From: Clavulina sp. PMI_390
Lineage: Eukaryota; Basidiomycota; Agaricomycetes; Cantharellales; Hydnaceae
Direction of reading: 5' to 3'
Length of the DNA: 64,000 nucleotides
Assembly (NCBI GenBank): GCA_015039315.1
Contig: WIDE01000046.1
Coordinates: 66,982 to 130,981 of the forward strand
A program made the translations under genes and the position numbers. Below are positions 41,553 to 53,473 of the stretch, in pieces; the stretch's first letter is position 1; every line of letters starts with the position of its first letter. The notes below the pieces were generated by a model. It saw only the letters and a program-made list of their open reading frames with translations. It did not search any database and was not told the origin of the DNA.

Positions 41553-43662
41553 ATGAGCAAGGCTTTGACAAACGGTTCCAATTCTGCTGGTCAGGCCGAG
41601 GCCTTGGGCGCTGAGCTTTGCTCGAAGCTCCCAAAGGGCGTTCCCCATGCCATCTCTGTGTCGCTTCCCGAATGGCGAGACAACCTCGACTATGTTAACG
41701 GTGTGCCTCGCGTCATGGATCTCATGAAGTCGGGCTATCCTCGTTTCCGAGTGCATCACTTGATTGACGAGGTGAGTAGAAACTCTTGGGGATACGTCAT
41801 TACCTAGCTGAGCAAGTACACCGTATCGTGCCTATAGCTTTCGGACGTCTGTCGGGAACGTTTTGGCACCGTGAATGAAAAGTGCTATCTCTTCCCTTCA
41901 TCCAGGTTCGCGGAGGCATGTCGCGAGTATCTGGAGCGCTTTGCACCACGGCCCCCAAAGGCCGAAGAACTTCGTGTTACTGCCTTCGACCTGCCCATCA
42001 ACAACAATTTTGTCTCCGAGCAAGCAGATCATCCCTCTTCAGTCGTGGTTTATGCTGCTTTCTTCCCCATCGACTTCATACGCGTGGCCAAGTCCTTTTG
42101 GCAGCACACGGGACTTGGGATCTCAAGTCGGGTGGCAGAATACTGCCTCTCAATCCTTGCATACGAAAGAAAGCAGCCCATTGAGGAGGTGGCGACGAGC
42201 ACGCGATCCAGCCCTTCCAACCTCCAGTCTCCTCTACCTTCACCGCCATTGTCGAATGTTCCCAACGACCCCAACATGAAGCCTCCTACAGCATTGGCAT
42301 CTTCGTACGCTATAGCACTCCTACATTCTCTCCCAATTTCGGAAGCCGCGATCGCCAAGTCGACTATTCGCCAGAGGATTGCGGACTTGGTAGTAGAAGA
42401 CGTCTCGCTGACCAACAGTGAGCGATCGTCTCAGCTCATGGTGACTCGTGACGATGTGATCCTATATCCAACGGGCATGAGCGCCATTTGGCATTGTCAC
42501 CACGCCATCCTCGAATGCTTCCCAGGAGCGAAGAGCGTCTGTTTTGGGTAAGTCAAACATCAATCCCTTAGCCTGCCCTCAGTGACTGACCTTTTGCTCT
42601 GATCTTGCGCAGGTTTCCATACACGGACACTCTCAAGGTGCTTGAGAAGTGGGGTCCAGGAGCGAATCTCTTCGCGCGGGCTGACGAAGCTGACCTCGAG
42701 TCTCTCATCACGCTCCTCGAGACGTCACGAGCGTCCGGGAACCCCATCGCGGCCCTCTGGTGCGAATATCCATCCAACCCCCTCCTCCGCACTCCACCAC
42801 TCGAAAAGCTTCGCCAGCTTGCCGATGAGTATGGCTTTGTTCTTTGCTTGGATGATACGATCGGCAGTTTCGCAAACGTCGATGTTCTGCCTTTTGTCGA
42901 TTGTCTGTTGACAAGCCTCAGCAAAGTGTTCCAAGGCACTGGAAACGTAATGGGTGGGAGGTAAGCTCGACAGAATGTGTGCTTTGGATATGTGAAGAGC
43001 ATCGCTTTCTGACTCAAGGTTGAACTGTTAGTTGCACACTCAATCCCAAGTCGCGCTACTATAGCCAACTCAAGGAGGCTTTGACTAGCACCTTTGAAGA
43101 CAACTATTGGAGCGAAGATGCTGTACAGATGGAAATCAACTCTCGGGATTACATTGAGCGCATACACAAAATGAACACGAACGCCAACGTCCTCGTCGAT
43201 TTCTTACGCAGTCGGGCCCTAAACGGCCACCCAGAAAAAGAGAATGCAGGGGACGCTCTGGTGATAAGAGACGTCTTTTATCCCCGATATGTCACTCCTG
43301 ATCTCTATGAGGTCTGTCGTCGCGGATCAGCGCAGCAGCGAGCAAGGTTACCCGCACTCCGTTCTATCCATGGCGATCGGGCTGGTGGGTACAGCATGCT
43401 GTTCTCCATCACATTCACCTCGCCCCTTGCTAGCGAGACCTTTTATAACCACTTGAAGGTCGCAAAAGGCCCAAGCTTGGGTACAAACTTCACGCTTGTC
43501 TGCCCTTATACTATCCTGGGCCATCCATTCGAGCTGGAATGGGCTGCAAGTCATGGGGTAGAATCAGGGATTGTACGTGTGAGTGCAGGGCTGGAGGATA
43601 CGGAAATGCTGATGAACTTATTTCGGGAGGCACTGCGCATCACAGAGAGCGCTTGTCTATGA
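41553..43662 (+). CDS. STR2: Cystathionine gamma-synthase (Str2/met-7 type), tandem copy B
   Basis: Four exons: the first from ATG 41553 to GACGAG before GTGAGT near 41770, then about 41839-42548, 42613-42961 and 43032-43662. N-terminal GVPHAISVSLPEWRDNLDYV and YPRFRVHHLIDE match copy A. Core motifs are [60 protein letters not shown] and LLTSLSKVFQG with the PLP lysine. The C-terminus LGTNFTLVCPYTILGH and VRVSAGLED parallels copy A. All catalytic landmarks are kept, so both copies look functional. The duplication is old enough for the N-terminal and linker regions to have diverged strongly. The two may differ in regulation or in preferred sulfur or homoserine donor; this is inference. Confidence 0.91.
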
Positions 43663-44496
43663 GACAAGACGGAGTTGGTGGAGAAGAATAACGATCATAG
43701 GGAGCAAAGCACATGGCGATGTATGACTAGGTTACGATGTTCAATATATGGATTGTCGATGATGAGCTCGGTGTTTCGGTATTTCAAGTGTTGATGAGTA
43801 AGCAGCCAAATATAATTCTATTGACATCAACAGGTTTGGGATAGAGACATAGAAGGGAGTCCTAAGACCTGGGCCATCGCAGCAAATTGGTAGGCCTCGC
43901 ATGCTACTTCATGGCGATAGTCGCGAGAGACCCGTACCAGGGCAGTATGATCGAGCACAAGCTCTTGTCAGATGCCGGAAGGGGGGTTGCGCCCACACAA
44001 CGGATCACAAACGGCCGGAAGACAAATGACCATATGGGAAGAGACGTGTCATGGCCGTCCAAGCATCCTTGAGTATGCAGGACGAAAAGAGAGCGTCGTC
44101 TAGCGCCAGAGTTGGCTTTCCGATCAGCGTGTGATACCGTAGTTGTCAGCGCATTTGTGTTGGTAGGGTGTTGGTGGTGTATGCAGATTGGCGGTCGGGG
44201 TCTTCGATACGACAGAGAGCCTATGAATATCTTCGTACCAAAGTCTCTATATGTGCAACGCGGGGGAGAAGGGCTTTTCACGGTGGCAAGGTGGCACTGT
44301 CCACGATTAAGCGCCGGGAACCGGCTAGTTCCGCTGTTCCCGACCACAATTGCGGGCCTCTGAGCCTTGTAGCCAACACTTCACCCCACCACAAACATCA
44401 GGCTTCAAACCATCCTAGGCGCAACAAGAGCACTCGCAAACGTCGTCTTTTTGCGAAATCTCTGTTGAATTTTCTCTTCTCGATTGAGAATTGCCT
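43663..44496. other. Intergenic
   Basis: 3' flank of copy B and promoter of the SANT gene. Several short open frames lack motifs. Confidence 0.4.
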
Positions 44497-47400
44497 ATGG
44501 CGGACGGTTCGCGTGACACGCGTTCGTTTGAGGATCCTCGCTCAAGAACTATGAATGGCGGTCCCTCCAGACGATATTCCTATGCTAATGGACCAGAGGT
44601 ATATCATTACAGCTGAAATTGTGCTAATATTTCGCGATTTGACCCGGCTGTGCTTTTGTTTTGGTTCCCCGTCTCAGCGTGATTATTCTCCTTCCCCATG
44701 GCCATCTCGCCAACCAGCGCCACCAGATTCACGTTGGGGCCCGGGCTCAAATTCTTACGATGGTCCTTCATCTGGCCCATACTATCCCGATGAACGAGAT
44801 GCATACAATAGCTCGCATAATCCAGCTTGGTCGAATGACCCATATCGGGACAATGGCCCTCCTATGCGCGCTAGAAATGGACCTCCTTCGCCGCCACATT
44901 CCTATGGCCCTCCTGTCGACTCGTACTATCGGCCCATGGATCAATCGATGAGGATGGGAGGGCGTGATGGTCGCGCTAGATCTCCCCCTAGACGAGGTTG
45001 GAGTGATTCTCGGCATATGGACGGTCCACAGGACGACCAGTCAGTCCTAAATACATTTTATGACTTGTTCTGAGATCCTCATTTCCATTTTTCTTTTGTT
45101 ATAGATACGATTCTGGGTATTCTCCACGACAACCGCCTATGGGATATGGTCGGCCACCTCCTCGGGGTACATATCCGCCGCCGTCCCCACAGAGTTACTC
45201 TTCTAGGGGTTATTCAGCACCCGATCCTCGTCCTCAGCGATGGCCAGAACGTGATTACCCTCGAATGGGAGAGGGCTCGCGCAATGTGGGACCACCCCTG
45301 CGTGGACCGTCAAATGATCGGTTTCCCCCTAGACGAACACCAGCTTCATATGAGCGTCCTCCGGATCTGCAGGCTTCTATTCACCCTGCTTCGGCTGCGT
45401 CGGAACATTCGAACTCTGGATACCGTTCTCCTGCGCCATACCGTCGCGGTCCCTCGAGGGATTCCTCTTATGAGCCTCCAGATGATTATGGACGAGGGCT
45501 ACCTCCTCGGCCAGGTAGTCCTCCACGAGGCAACTACCCACCCTATCCCACAGATGAACCACCGAGGCGTGGTCCTCATTCTCTTGGTTCTTACACTGGT
45601 CCTGGCTCTGGTCCTAACACTTCACGCTACTCAGAACCGTCTCCTTCTCCCCTGGCTCCTCCAGGTGCAAGAGATGAACTAGACGAGTTTGGACGTGTCC
45701 GCCGCACCTCGGACGCCGATCGCAGATATGACGAAAGACGCAGCCCACCACCTCAGTCTGCGCCCTCATCACATCCAGTTTCGCCTTCACGCACCTTCTC
45801 TCAGTCCTCGTCCCAAAGCCGCCCGCCGGAACCTCAGCATCGCTCTAGTATACCCCCACCCTCGCAGACCAGCTCTTCCCGCCGAAGTTCGAACGCCGGT
45901 GCCTCACGACCTCCGTCTATTCCTATTCATATCCCATCTGATCAGCAGCCAGCGCCAAATGACCGATTGAAGTCTCCTACTATCGTCCGATCCACTCATT
46001 CTGCGCCTTCCCAGTCTCTACCCTTGACCTCTCCTTCACTTTCTCAAGCGCGACCTCCTCCCACCCCAGAGACCCATGAGCTCACTAGAACCAGGATTCC
46101 TTCTACTCCTACACTTTCCTCTCAGACAGCCCCAGTATCACCAGCGACCCCATTTACCGCGTCACGCAGCACCGAGCCTCCCCATGCTTCGCTTCCTAGC
46201 CAACAACCCCAGGCAGCCTTTGATCGAACTCGCGGGGCTCCGGATAGCTCTGGAGCCAATCGTTCGGAGGCACCAACGCACTGGATGGAGGCTTCGGCAA
46301 ATGCAACTGCGTCATGGGCGACGACGGTGCCTCCAACCCCTCCTATTCCTACTCCCCCTATCGCTCGTCCATCGGAATCTCCACGGGCGACGCGACCGAT
46401 ATCAGTCCATTCCAATGACAGCCGGCCCATTGCTTCCACTAGTGTAAGCGCAGCGACACAACCCGCTGAACCTGAGCATTTGCCATTGACTGCCGTGCAA
46501 CATGAGCAACCACCAACGACCAGCGCCACTTTGACGGACATGATCCCTGTCCTATCTCGCCAGATGAGCACAAACTCTTCGGTGGAGATGCAGGATGTTG
46601 AAGTCGCTCTCACGGAGAATCAGGCAAAAGCTGATGTGGACAAACAACGCAGCCGTTCTCGATCAACTCAGCCTCGTAAGTGTTCAATATCTACCTTCAT
46701 GCGCAAAACTCAACCAAATCCCATTATAGTTCCTAATACAACGGACATGGCTCCTCAACTGTCGTTGGATATGCTCAACACGCTCATTTCAATGATACCC
46801 AGCGAAGCAAGCTATTTGGAAACAACTGACTATGTGCTCAATGCAAACCACCAGCAAGCCCGCAGCGGAGTTTCCGTGCCCCGAATTGGCGCCGATAAAC
46901 AATTGAAGATTGATAAGATGACTCCTGATGCCGAAAGTGAGTCGCCGCGTAATGTTCAATGTTTCCCAGTCTAAAGCAATTCATCTGCAGATCCTCCAAA
47001 AGGGACTGATGCGACCTCGCCTTCCCTCGTGCCTACTCCAACAGAAAATAATGACCCCCCGAAGCTCAGCGAAGAGAACGTTCTCCAGCTTCAAATATCC
47101 CCAGCTGTCGACCCTCCTGCGAGCTCTAATTCTCCTGGCGCTGTGACTAACATTCCAACTCCATCACCTGAGGCCCCCACCCTGGTAAAGTTAGGGTCAC
47201 CACCTCAACCAATTCAAACTATCGTCGGATCGCCACAGGAGGAAAAACCTGCCCCTACACCTCCCTCACCATCTCCTCCGCCGTCCAAACCCCTTGATGC
47301 CCTCATCGCTCATGCCGCTCGAGCCCGCCCCCCTGCACCAGACGACGCGGAACATATTGACGAGATACTCTCGAGGAACCGATCGCTGAATCGTGCCTTA

Positions 47401-48983
47401 CCGAAGCGAGCTGACGCCAATGGGATCATCAATGAGTCAAAGCCTCCATTCGACCTAAACGATGAGCTCCGATCTACGTCAGATGTGATTGAGGTACTGT
47501 CGGCCCGCTTCGCTGCGGATTACGACCTTCTCGAACGGAAGAATGCTGTTCTTATGGAGGAGTACAAGGCTTACTATGAGAGCTGGACGCACCATCGTCA
47601 ACGTCTTGATCGTCTTGCAGCTGTGCGCGCGAGAAAGCAGGGGCTTCTCAACGGCGACGAGAACTCTGGACGAGGTGGTCGACGAGGGGCAATTTCTCTC
47701 GCAGACACCGCTCGTTCTGACTTGGAGCTTGATCAGATCATGGCCTCCTTGGTCAATGAGGACCTGACAAACCCCGAGATTTTGTCCCGAAAGAACATCG
47801 CTACGATTCCCGACATGCTCGTCACAACGGATCCCCGACAGCTCGAGGTCATGTATGATGATCGGAATGGCCTTGTGAAGGATCCCGAAGCCTTCACCCG
47901 GGAACTGCTGAACCCAGGCTTCTGGACTGAGTCTGAGAAGAAGAAGTTTGTGGATGCCTATCTCGCTACGCCCAAGCAGTTTGGTCGCATTGCCGATCGT
48001 TTGGTGACGAAGACGGCCGAACAATGCGTGCTGTACTATTATCTCCACAAGAAGGAGATCAATTTCAAGGGTATCATCTCCAAGCAGGGCCCTAGGAAGG
48101 GTCGTCGTGGGGGAGCGCGCCGCGCCAAAGCAAAGGGCAATGCTCTGCTCAAGGACATTCGTGGTGACCGAGGGGACGAAGATGACTCTATTATGGATTC
48201 TTCTCCCACCCCTGACAATCCCACCTCTGATAGCGACCACGTTCCTGCTACTCGTGGTCGTCGAAGTCAACCTAGCCGGCTCGCTTCGGTAGTTCCTGAG
48301 GCCACTGATACTGACGACGATAACTACACGGAGGAGGCCGATGTGAATCAGCTCGTTTTCATTGAAGATGATGGGGGACAGCCAAGGAAGAAACAACGAG
48401 TTGACCGCGGCGAGCCAAGCGGCCGCGGCAGAGGTCGAGGGCGTGGCCGCGGTAACCCTTCGACCCAGTGGACTCCTAATGAGAAAGCCACCTTCCTGAG
48501 GCTTCTTCCCATCCACGGCAAGAACTGGGCAGTCATTGCCGAAAGCATACCGGACAAAAACCCAACCCAAGTTCGAAACTATTTCCAAAACCATTCCGTT
48601 GAGCTTGGGTTACCTGCGATTGCTGCTCAAGCTGATAAGAACCGGGTAAGCCTCTTAGCTTACTTTATGGACGAATGGCACCCTGACTGAACATAACCCA
48701 TCCTTAGCTGAAAGTAACTGGACAGAATGCTCCAGGGGTAGCCTCCCCACTGAGCAACGTCGTGACGCTTGATCAAAACCCTGCTACGACCACACAGCCT
48801 ACGACCCCCTCGTCCTTCCCTACCGTTCCCAGTTCTCAAACATTTTCATCCGATATTCCCCGCCCAACTCAACAGTTGGTTGTACCCGCCCAGCCTGGGG
48901 CTCGAGATTCTCATGACGCAGCGATCTCGTGGCTTCTCCCACGTGCCTTTACCAGCCGACCTCCTGCTCCTCAGCCATCATAA
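44497..48983 (+). CDS. SNT1: Two-SANT-domain chromatin corepressor (SNT1/NCoR-like)
   Basis: Exons start at 44497 (MADGSRDTRS), 44678, 45105, 46730, 46991 and after the intron near 48646, ending at 48983. The first half, over 600 residues, is disordered and rich in Pro, Ser, Arg and Tyr. Then come a helical region with RRSLNRALPKRA-like and YEEYKAYYESW-type segments, and the first SANT domain, FWTESEKKKFVDAYLATPKQ with QCVLYYYLHKKE. An acidic and Arg/Gly-rich linker follows (RGRGRGRGRG), then the second SANT domain, WTPNEKATFLRLLPIHGKNW with PTQVRNYFQNH. This paired-SANT layout is that of NCoR/SMRT and yeast Snt1, the scaffold of the Set3 histone deacetylase complex. Expected nuclear role: recruiting deacetylase to chromatin. 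The 54-nt intron at 46676-46729 is a multiple of three without a stop, so intron retention would also give a complete protein. Confidence 0.85.
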
Positions 48984-49180
48984 ACAAGCTGTTTACTCAT
49001 ACTTATTACTTTTATTCGCTGTTGTAGTTACCTACCGCATCGTGTCATATACAACAATTCGGGGCATTTGACTTCTTCCCTATCTAGGACTTTGCGTGAG
49101 CTTGCTAGAGCGGTGCCTGGTTGTCGTTGGTGATCATTTCTCTGTCTGTGACTACGTCCTGTGTCTACAATGGAAGGCAC

Positions 49181-50734
49181 CTACACCGTGCTGTCCTCGC
49201 GCTTGCCTCCAGATTGAGAAGAATCACCTGACCCATCCATGATCTCTCTTATTTGAGCTTGCGCATCTCGAGCTGTGCGAAATCGCACTTGATACTCTTC
49301 CATAATCGCAGGATTTGTGCTAGAATAGACCTCAGGCTGGAGGGTCTCCGAATCGCACTCAATGCTCAATGATGGACGTGCCTCCAGCAGGGCAAATATT
49401 TTGTCATACCATGCCTTGGGGGATGCAGCACTAGCATCGATAGGAGGACGAATAATTGCAACATGGCGAAGCACAGGAAAGAATGATGGCTTCATCGTCA
49501 GCATAGCCAGAATTGCAACGATATCTGGACACATCAGAAGGTCAAGCTGCTCTACGGCCTGTAAAGAGCTCTTTGGAGGAGAATAAACGCAGCAATTGAT
49601 CGATGTGTTTGCCAATGATATCCTGCGAACAGCAGGAGCAAAACTAAATGACACCTCCAGATCATCAGCATACACCATAGAGTCTTCCCATGTGAAGTGC
49701 TGTAGCCTGGGTGCATATATGCACTGGTGCAATATGTCGGTTGATGTTGAAAGGAAAACGAGGTTGGGAAACGTGATGACGGGAAGTCGAACATTGTGGA
49801 CAATGTTGGCGTGCAGGCTCAGGTGAGTTATTTGTGCAAAACTCTCGGTAAGCCAAGGATGAAGTCGAGCCCAATAGATCAGAAATGCGTAGCTAGTGGT
49901 CCTGAACTCAAGTCTACGCGGATGATGAAGCTGCTGGAGCGTCACATTCCTGAAATAGACTTCGCGCAACTTGGGGACATAGCTCTCGTTGTCACAGAAC
50001 AAGGGAGGAATAGCCACCTCATTATAAACATTGCGAGTTATGGAGATGATTTCGAGGTTTGGCATTGGATAGTTGAATGGGAGGATGAGGTATAACAGCT
50101 CCAATCCTGCGCCATGAAGTTGAAGATTCTGAACCCGAGAAAGACTTGGCGAAAGGTTTTGCCAAATGTCCATATTCTCAGAGTTGTCAAAATCTTCTGC
50201 AAATATTTTGATGTGAAGAGTGGCGTTCCCCGACCTTTTGAGAAACTCTTGCACCATGTGGACTACCACCTGGTGTGGTGGGTCGGGACTCGCACGCGGG
50301 ACTCCTGGATCCTTCGACGTCGATCGCCGGATGTCGAATACAGCCCATAGAATGCGGAGAGAAAGTGCAATAGCTCGCCATCGTGAACAGACTGATGTGG
50401 TGGTAATAACCGCTACCAGAAATCGTTTCCAGTCTTGCTCGTAAAGTCCTTGGCATGAGAGGAAAAGGATCGGGCCGATAATTTCGGGAGGGATACGTCC
50501 ATTGGCTACGCTGAAATTATCTTCAATGAGACCTTTTGGCGAAGTGAGCATTACGTGAAGAGACTCTACAAGAAGGGGTGTGATAACCTTGAGTGAGAGC
50601 CATGGGACTGATGGTAGCTTACTACCAAAGCTTGAACAACTGATGAGCAAGTGATCCAAGGCCGCGATAAGGTTTCCCGTTGTCAAGGAAATGGTAGAGG
50701 TCGCATACAGCAGGAGACGAGGGCCGTATATCAC
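49181..50734 (-). CDS. Divergent F-box-like protein
   Basis: Single open frame of 517 residues. An F-box-like segment lies near residue 80 (NGRIPPEIIGPILFLSCQG) followed by TTSVCSRWRAIALSLRILW, which is the second half of the Agaricomycete F-box-like pattern. Leucine-rich stretches with regular spacing follow (YVPKLREVYFRNVTLQQL, ITFPNLVFLSTST). It differs from the five two-exon family members: it is intronless, has no WLFTEAxWDxWP hallmark, and has a longer leader. The first Met may not be the real start. Likely substrate adaptor; target unknown. It is convergent with the SNT1-like gene, about 200 bp apart. Confidence 0.75.
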   Translation of the reverse strand: MIYGPRLLLYATSTISLTTGNLIAALDHLLISCSSFGSKLPSVPWLSLKVITPLLVESLHVMLTSPKGLIEDNFSVANGRIPPEIIGPILFLSCQGLYEQDWKRFLVAVITTTSVCSRWRAIALSLRILWAVFDIRRSTSKDPGVPRASPDPPHQVVVHMVQEFLKRSGNATLHIKIFAEDFDNSENMDIWQNLSPSLSRVQNLQLHGAGLELLYLILPFNYPMPNLEIISITRNVYNEVAIPPLFCDNESYVPKLREVYFRNVTLQQLHHPRRLEFRTTSYAFLIYWARLHPWLTESFAQITHLSLHANIVHNVRLPVITFPNLVFLSTSTDILHQCIYAPRLQHFTWEDSMVYADDLEVSFSFAPAVRRISLANTSINCCVYSPPKSSLQAVEQLDLLMCPDIVAILAMLTMKPSFFPVLRHVAIIRPPIDASAASPKAWYDKIFALLEARPSLSIECDSETLQPEVYSSTNPAIMEEYQVRFRTARDAQAQIREIMDGSGDSSQSGGKREDSTV

Positions 50735-51077
50735 GATCGCCTCTTATCCCAAACTAAACCACCCTACTGCCAGAAAAAAATCACATCGGCCTCCGCTTAC
50801 TAAACTATTATTATCTCATGGCATTTGTACAGCTTGTGGGCATAAGTGATAATTTGACGATAGCGAGAGGCCAGCGCAGGCTCAATAACGCATTCTGATC
50901 TCCATTGAACGACATATAATTGATGATGGGACGATGCACCTCAAAAGGGTCGAGTATTAGAAACGGCCATGCGTTCCAAATATCAGATCTACGGTTTCTA
51001 GGCAAAATGCCTAGAATGTGGTAAAAGATGGCACAGAACAAATATGCAGCGTAACAGGTGGCGCTCAAGAACTGCGC
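50735..51077. other. Intergenic
   Basis: Between two minus-strand genes. 3' flank of RLI1 and promoter of the F-box-like gene. Nothing else is seen. Confidence 0.4.
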
Positions 51078-53473
51078 CTACTGCTCCAAGAAGAAGTAAT
51101 TTCCAGAGGCTAGGGGAGATAGATGTCAGATTATTAATCAAGAAAACTGGTGCTGATAACTTACTCTTCTGCTCTTTATCCTTCACACTGTTCATTTTGT
51201 TCACCCGTGGACGGTAGTTTGTAGGGTCTCGCCGGAATGTGATCTCCAACGAAGCCAGGAATTCATTCATACCGGTCAAGAGAGATTGTGGCCTAAAATG
51301 ATCGTCAATCAGCGCGAAATTCCGCAAGGGAACTCCACAAGGGAATTCAGGAAGGGAGATGCGGCGCACGGGGTAGCTGTGGCGGCAACCGCAGGCTGGC
51401 CGCCAAAAACGATCACCCGATCAGCTAAATAGGTCGCCATGATGAAATCGTGCTCGATCACGAAGGCAGTCTTCTTCGCGTGGAGGATGAATCGTTTGAT
51501 CACTTTGCTCGCAGTGATACGCTGTTCAGAGTCCAAAAAGCTAAAGGGGGGGTCAGATGAGTTAGGAACCATGGAGGGATTTCGAGTACTACTCACGAAG
51601 ATGGCTCGTCGAGTAGATATATATCGGCCTAAAAAGATATCAGGAGGCAATCGAAGGAGGCAACAAGATGGTGAGGTCAGACGCACCGGTTTCCCGAGAG
51701 CGAGCACAATAGCTACACGTTGCAGCTCCCCACCAGATAACGTTTGTACGTCATTATCCAACAATGGCTCGATGCTCATCGGCTTGACAACATCAGTCTG
51801 GAACTGTGGATGCATAAAGGAGGTCTTGATCTGTTTCAGGAGCAGCTGGCGCACGGTTCCCGGGAACTTGGGAGCGATCTTCTGAGGCTTGAGGGAGACA
51901 TTGAAAGTCTGCTTGTCCGTCTCCAAGTCTGGGGTATCACCAGCTAGAAGCTTGACAAATGTCGTTTTCCCGGTTCCGTTCTCCCCGAGCATAACCACGA
52001 TCTCGGAGTCAGAGAACTCTCCCGCCTCAACGGTGAGCTTGAAGTTACCCAATGTCTTAGTCATTGCAGGGTAGCTGTATGCGCGCGTCTTTTTGATAAT
52101 GAGCTCTTCAGCGTTTTCTTGCATTTTGAAGCTTAAGCTCTCCTCTCGGAATCGCAGGTTACCGGTCGGGATATATCCATCCAAGAAGATGTTGATTCCT
52201 GGCGCAAGTCACAATGGTTAGAGTTCAAAAGGATTTATTCGAGGAAAAAACTCACCTTCGCGAACAGAGTAGGGCAAAGTGACGACACCGTACACCGAAG
52301 GTTTCCCGTACAAGCAGCAGATAAAGTCGGAGAGATAGTCAAGGACTGATAGATCGTGCTCCACAGCAATGACGTAGCAGTTGGGATTCAGAAGGGATCG
52401 GATGACACGAGCAGCTTGCAATCGCTGCTTGACGTCGAGGTAAGAGGAAGGTTCGTCGAACATGTAGCTGCGTGAGGAAGCATGGTGAGGCAACATGTTG
52501 CACAAAAATCCGATTAACCAACTCACACATCTGCTCTTTGGACACAAGCGATGGCAATAGCGAATCTTTGGAGTTCTCCACCGGAGAGTTGTACTGGCTG
52601 ACGATCCAAGACTTCGTTAAGCTCTAGGAGATCGCACATCTCCTTCTTGTTGTCGAGCTCCAGCTTTCCATCGAGCATCTCACTAACAGTCTGGGTCCCC
52701 TTGATTGCCCGAGGGATTTGATCGACGTACTGTGGCTTAATGAGAGCCTTCAGGTCGTCTTCAAGAATCTTGGTGAAGTAATTTTGGAGCTCAGACCCTC
52801 GGAACTCTTTCAGGATTTCAGTCCAATCCGGCGGCGCCTGCCAAGAAATCCGTTCAATCAGAGAGATGAAGGGAGGAAGAAGGAGGTTGGCATACCTCGT
52901 ATCTCCCGAGGTTTGGCTTAACCTTGCCAGCCAGAATATTGAGGGCAGTACTTTTGCCGATACCATTCGTCCCTACGAGCCCCAGTACTTGTCCAGGTCG
53001 AGGAGAAGGAAGGCGATGTAGCTTGAATGCATTGGCTCTGTACCGATGAGTAACTTGATTCGACAAGTCTGTGGGAAGGTTGATGATCTGGATCGCCTCA
53101 AACGGACACCTTGGATGGGAGAAAACAATTGGTGGCCATAGCAGGAAATGGCCATCAGAAAACTCACTTCTTTACACAGATACCACAGCCGATACAAAGC
53201 ACTTCAGAAATGAATGCTATTTTGTCCGAGGATTTGACCTCGATACACAGACGACCTGGCACACGAGGAGTAAGTTGGATGGCATAGATTCCCTCTCCAG
53301 TGTCGATATATGCATACCCATTCTTACAACAGGGCAAGACTTTTTGGATTTTGTCAGATCGTGTAATTCCCGCTATAAAATCCTTCGCGCACCTTTTTAC
53401 ATTCTTGAGCACATCGTTTTGGCCGGCATTTGTTGGCATCGATGATGGCAATGCGGGTGTTTTCCTCTGCCAT
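51078..53473 (-). CDS. RLI1: Ribosome-recycling ABC ATPase RLI1/ABCE1
   Basis: Starts [16 protein letters not shown] at 53473 and ends YFFLEQ at 51078 after a last intron. Eight cysteines of the two 4Fe-4S clusters are present: [15 protein letters not shown] and [15 protein letters not shown]. Nucleotide-binding domain 1 has [19 protein letters not shown] (Walker A), [13 protein letters not shown] (signature) and [11 protein letters not shown] (Walker B). Domain 2 has [37 protein letters not shown] and [15 protein letters not shown]. No membrane segments. The protein splits post-termination and stalled ribosomes into subunits and takes part in initiation. Exon 1 (53473-53393) supplies three cluster cysteines, and a 22-nt exon 2 (53339-53318) supplies the fourth. 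The C-terminal [19 protein letters not shown] ending matches the family. Single-copy essential gene in other eukaryotes. Confidence 0.95.

Noticed and set aside
47479..48594. 371-codon open frame antisense to the SNT1-like gene
   Set aside because: It mirrors the coding strand's codon bias over the SANT region and has no motif or start context; the sense strand clearly encodes SANT domains.
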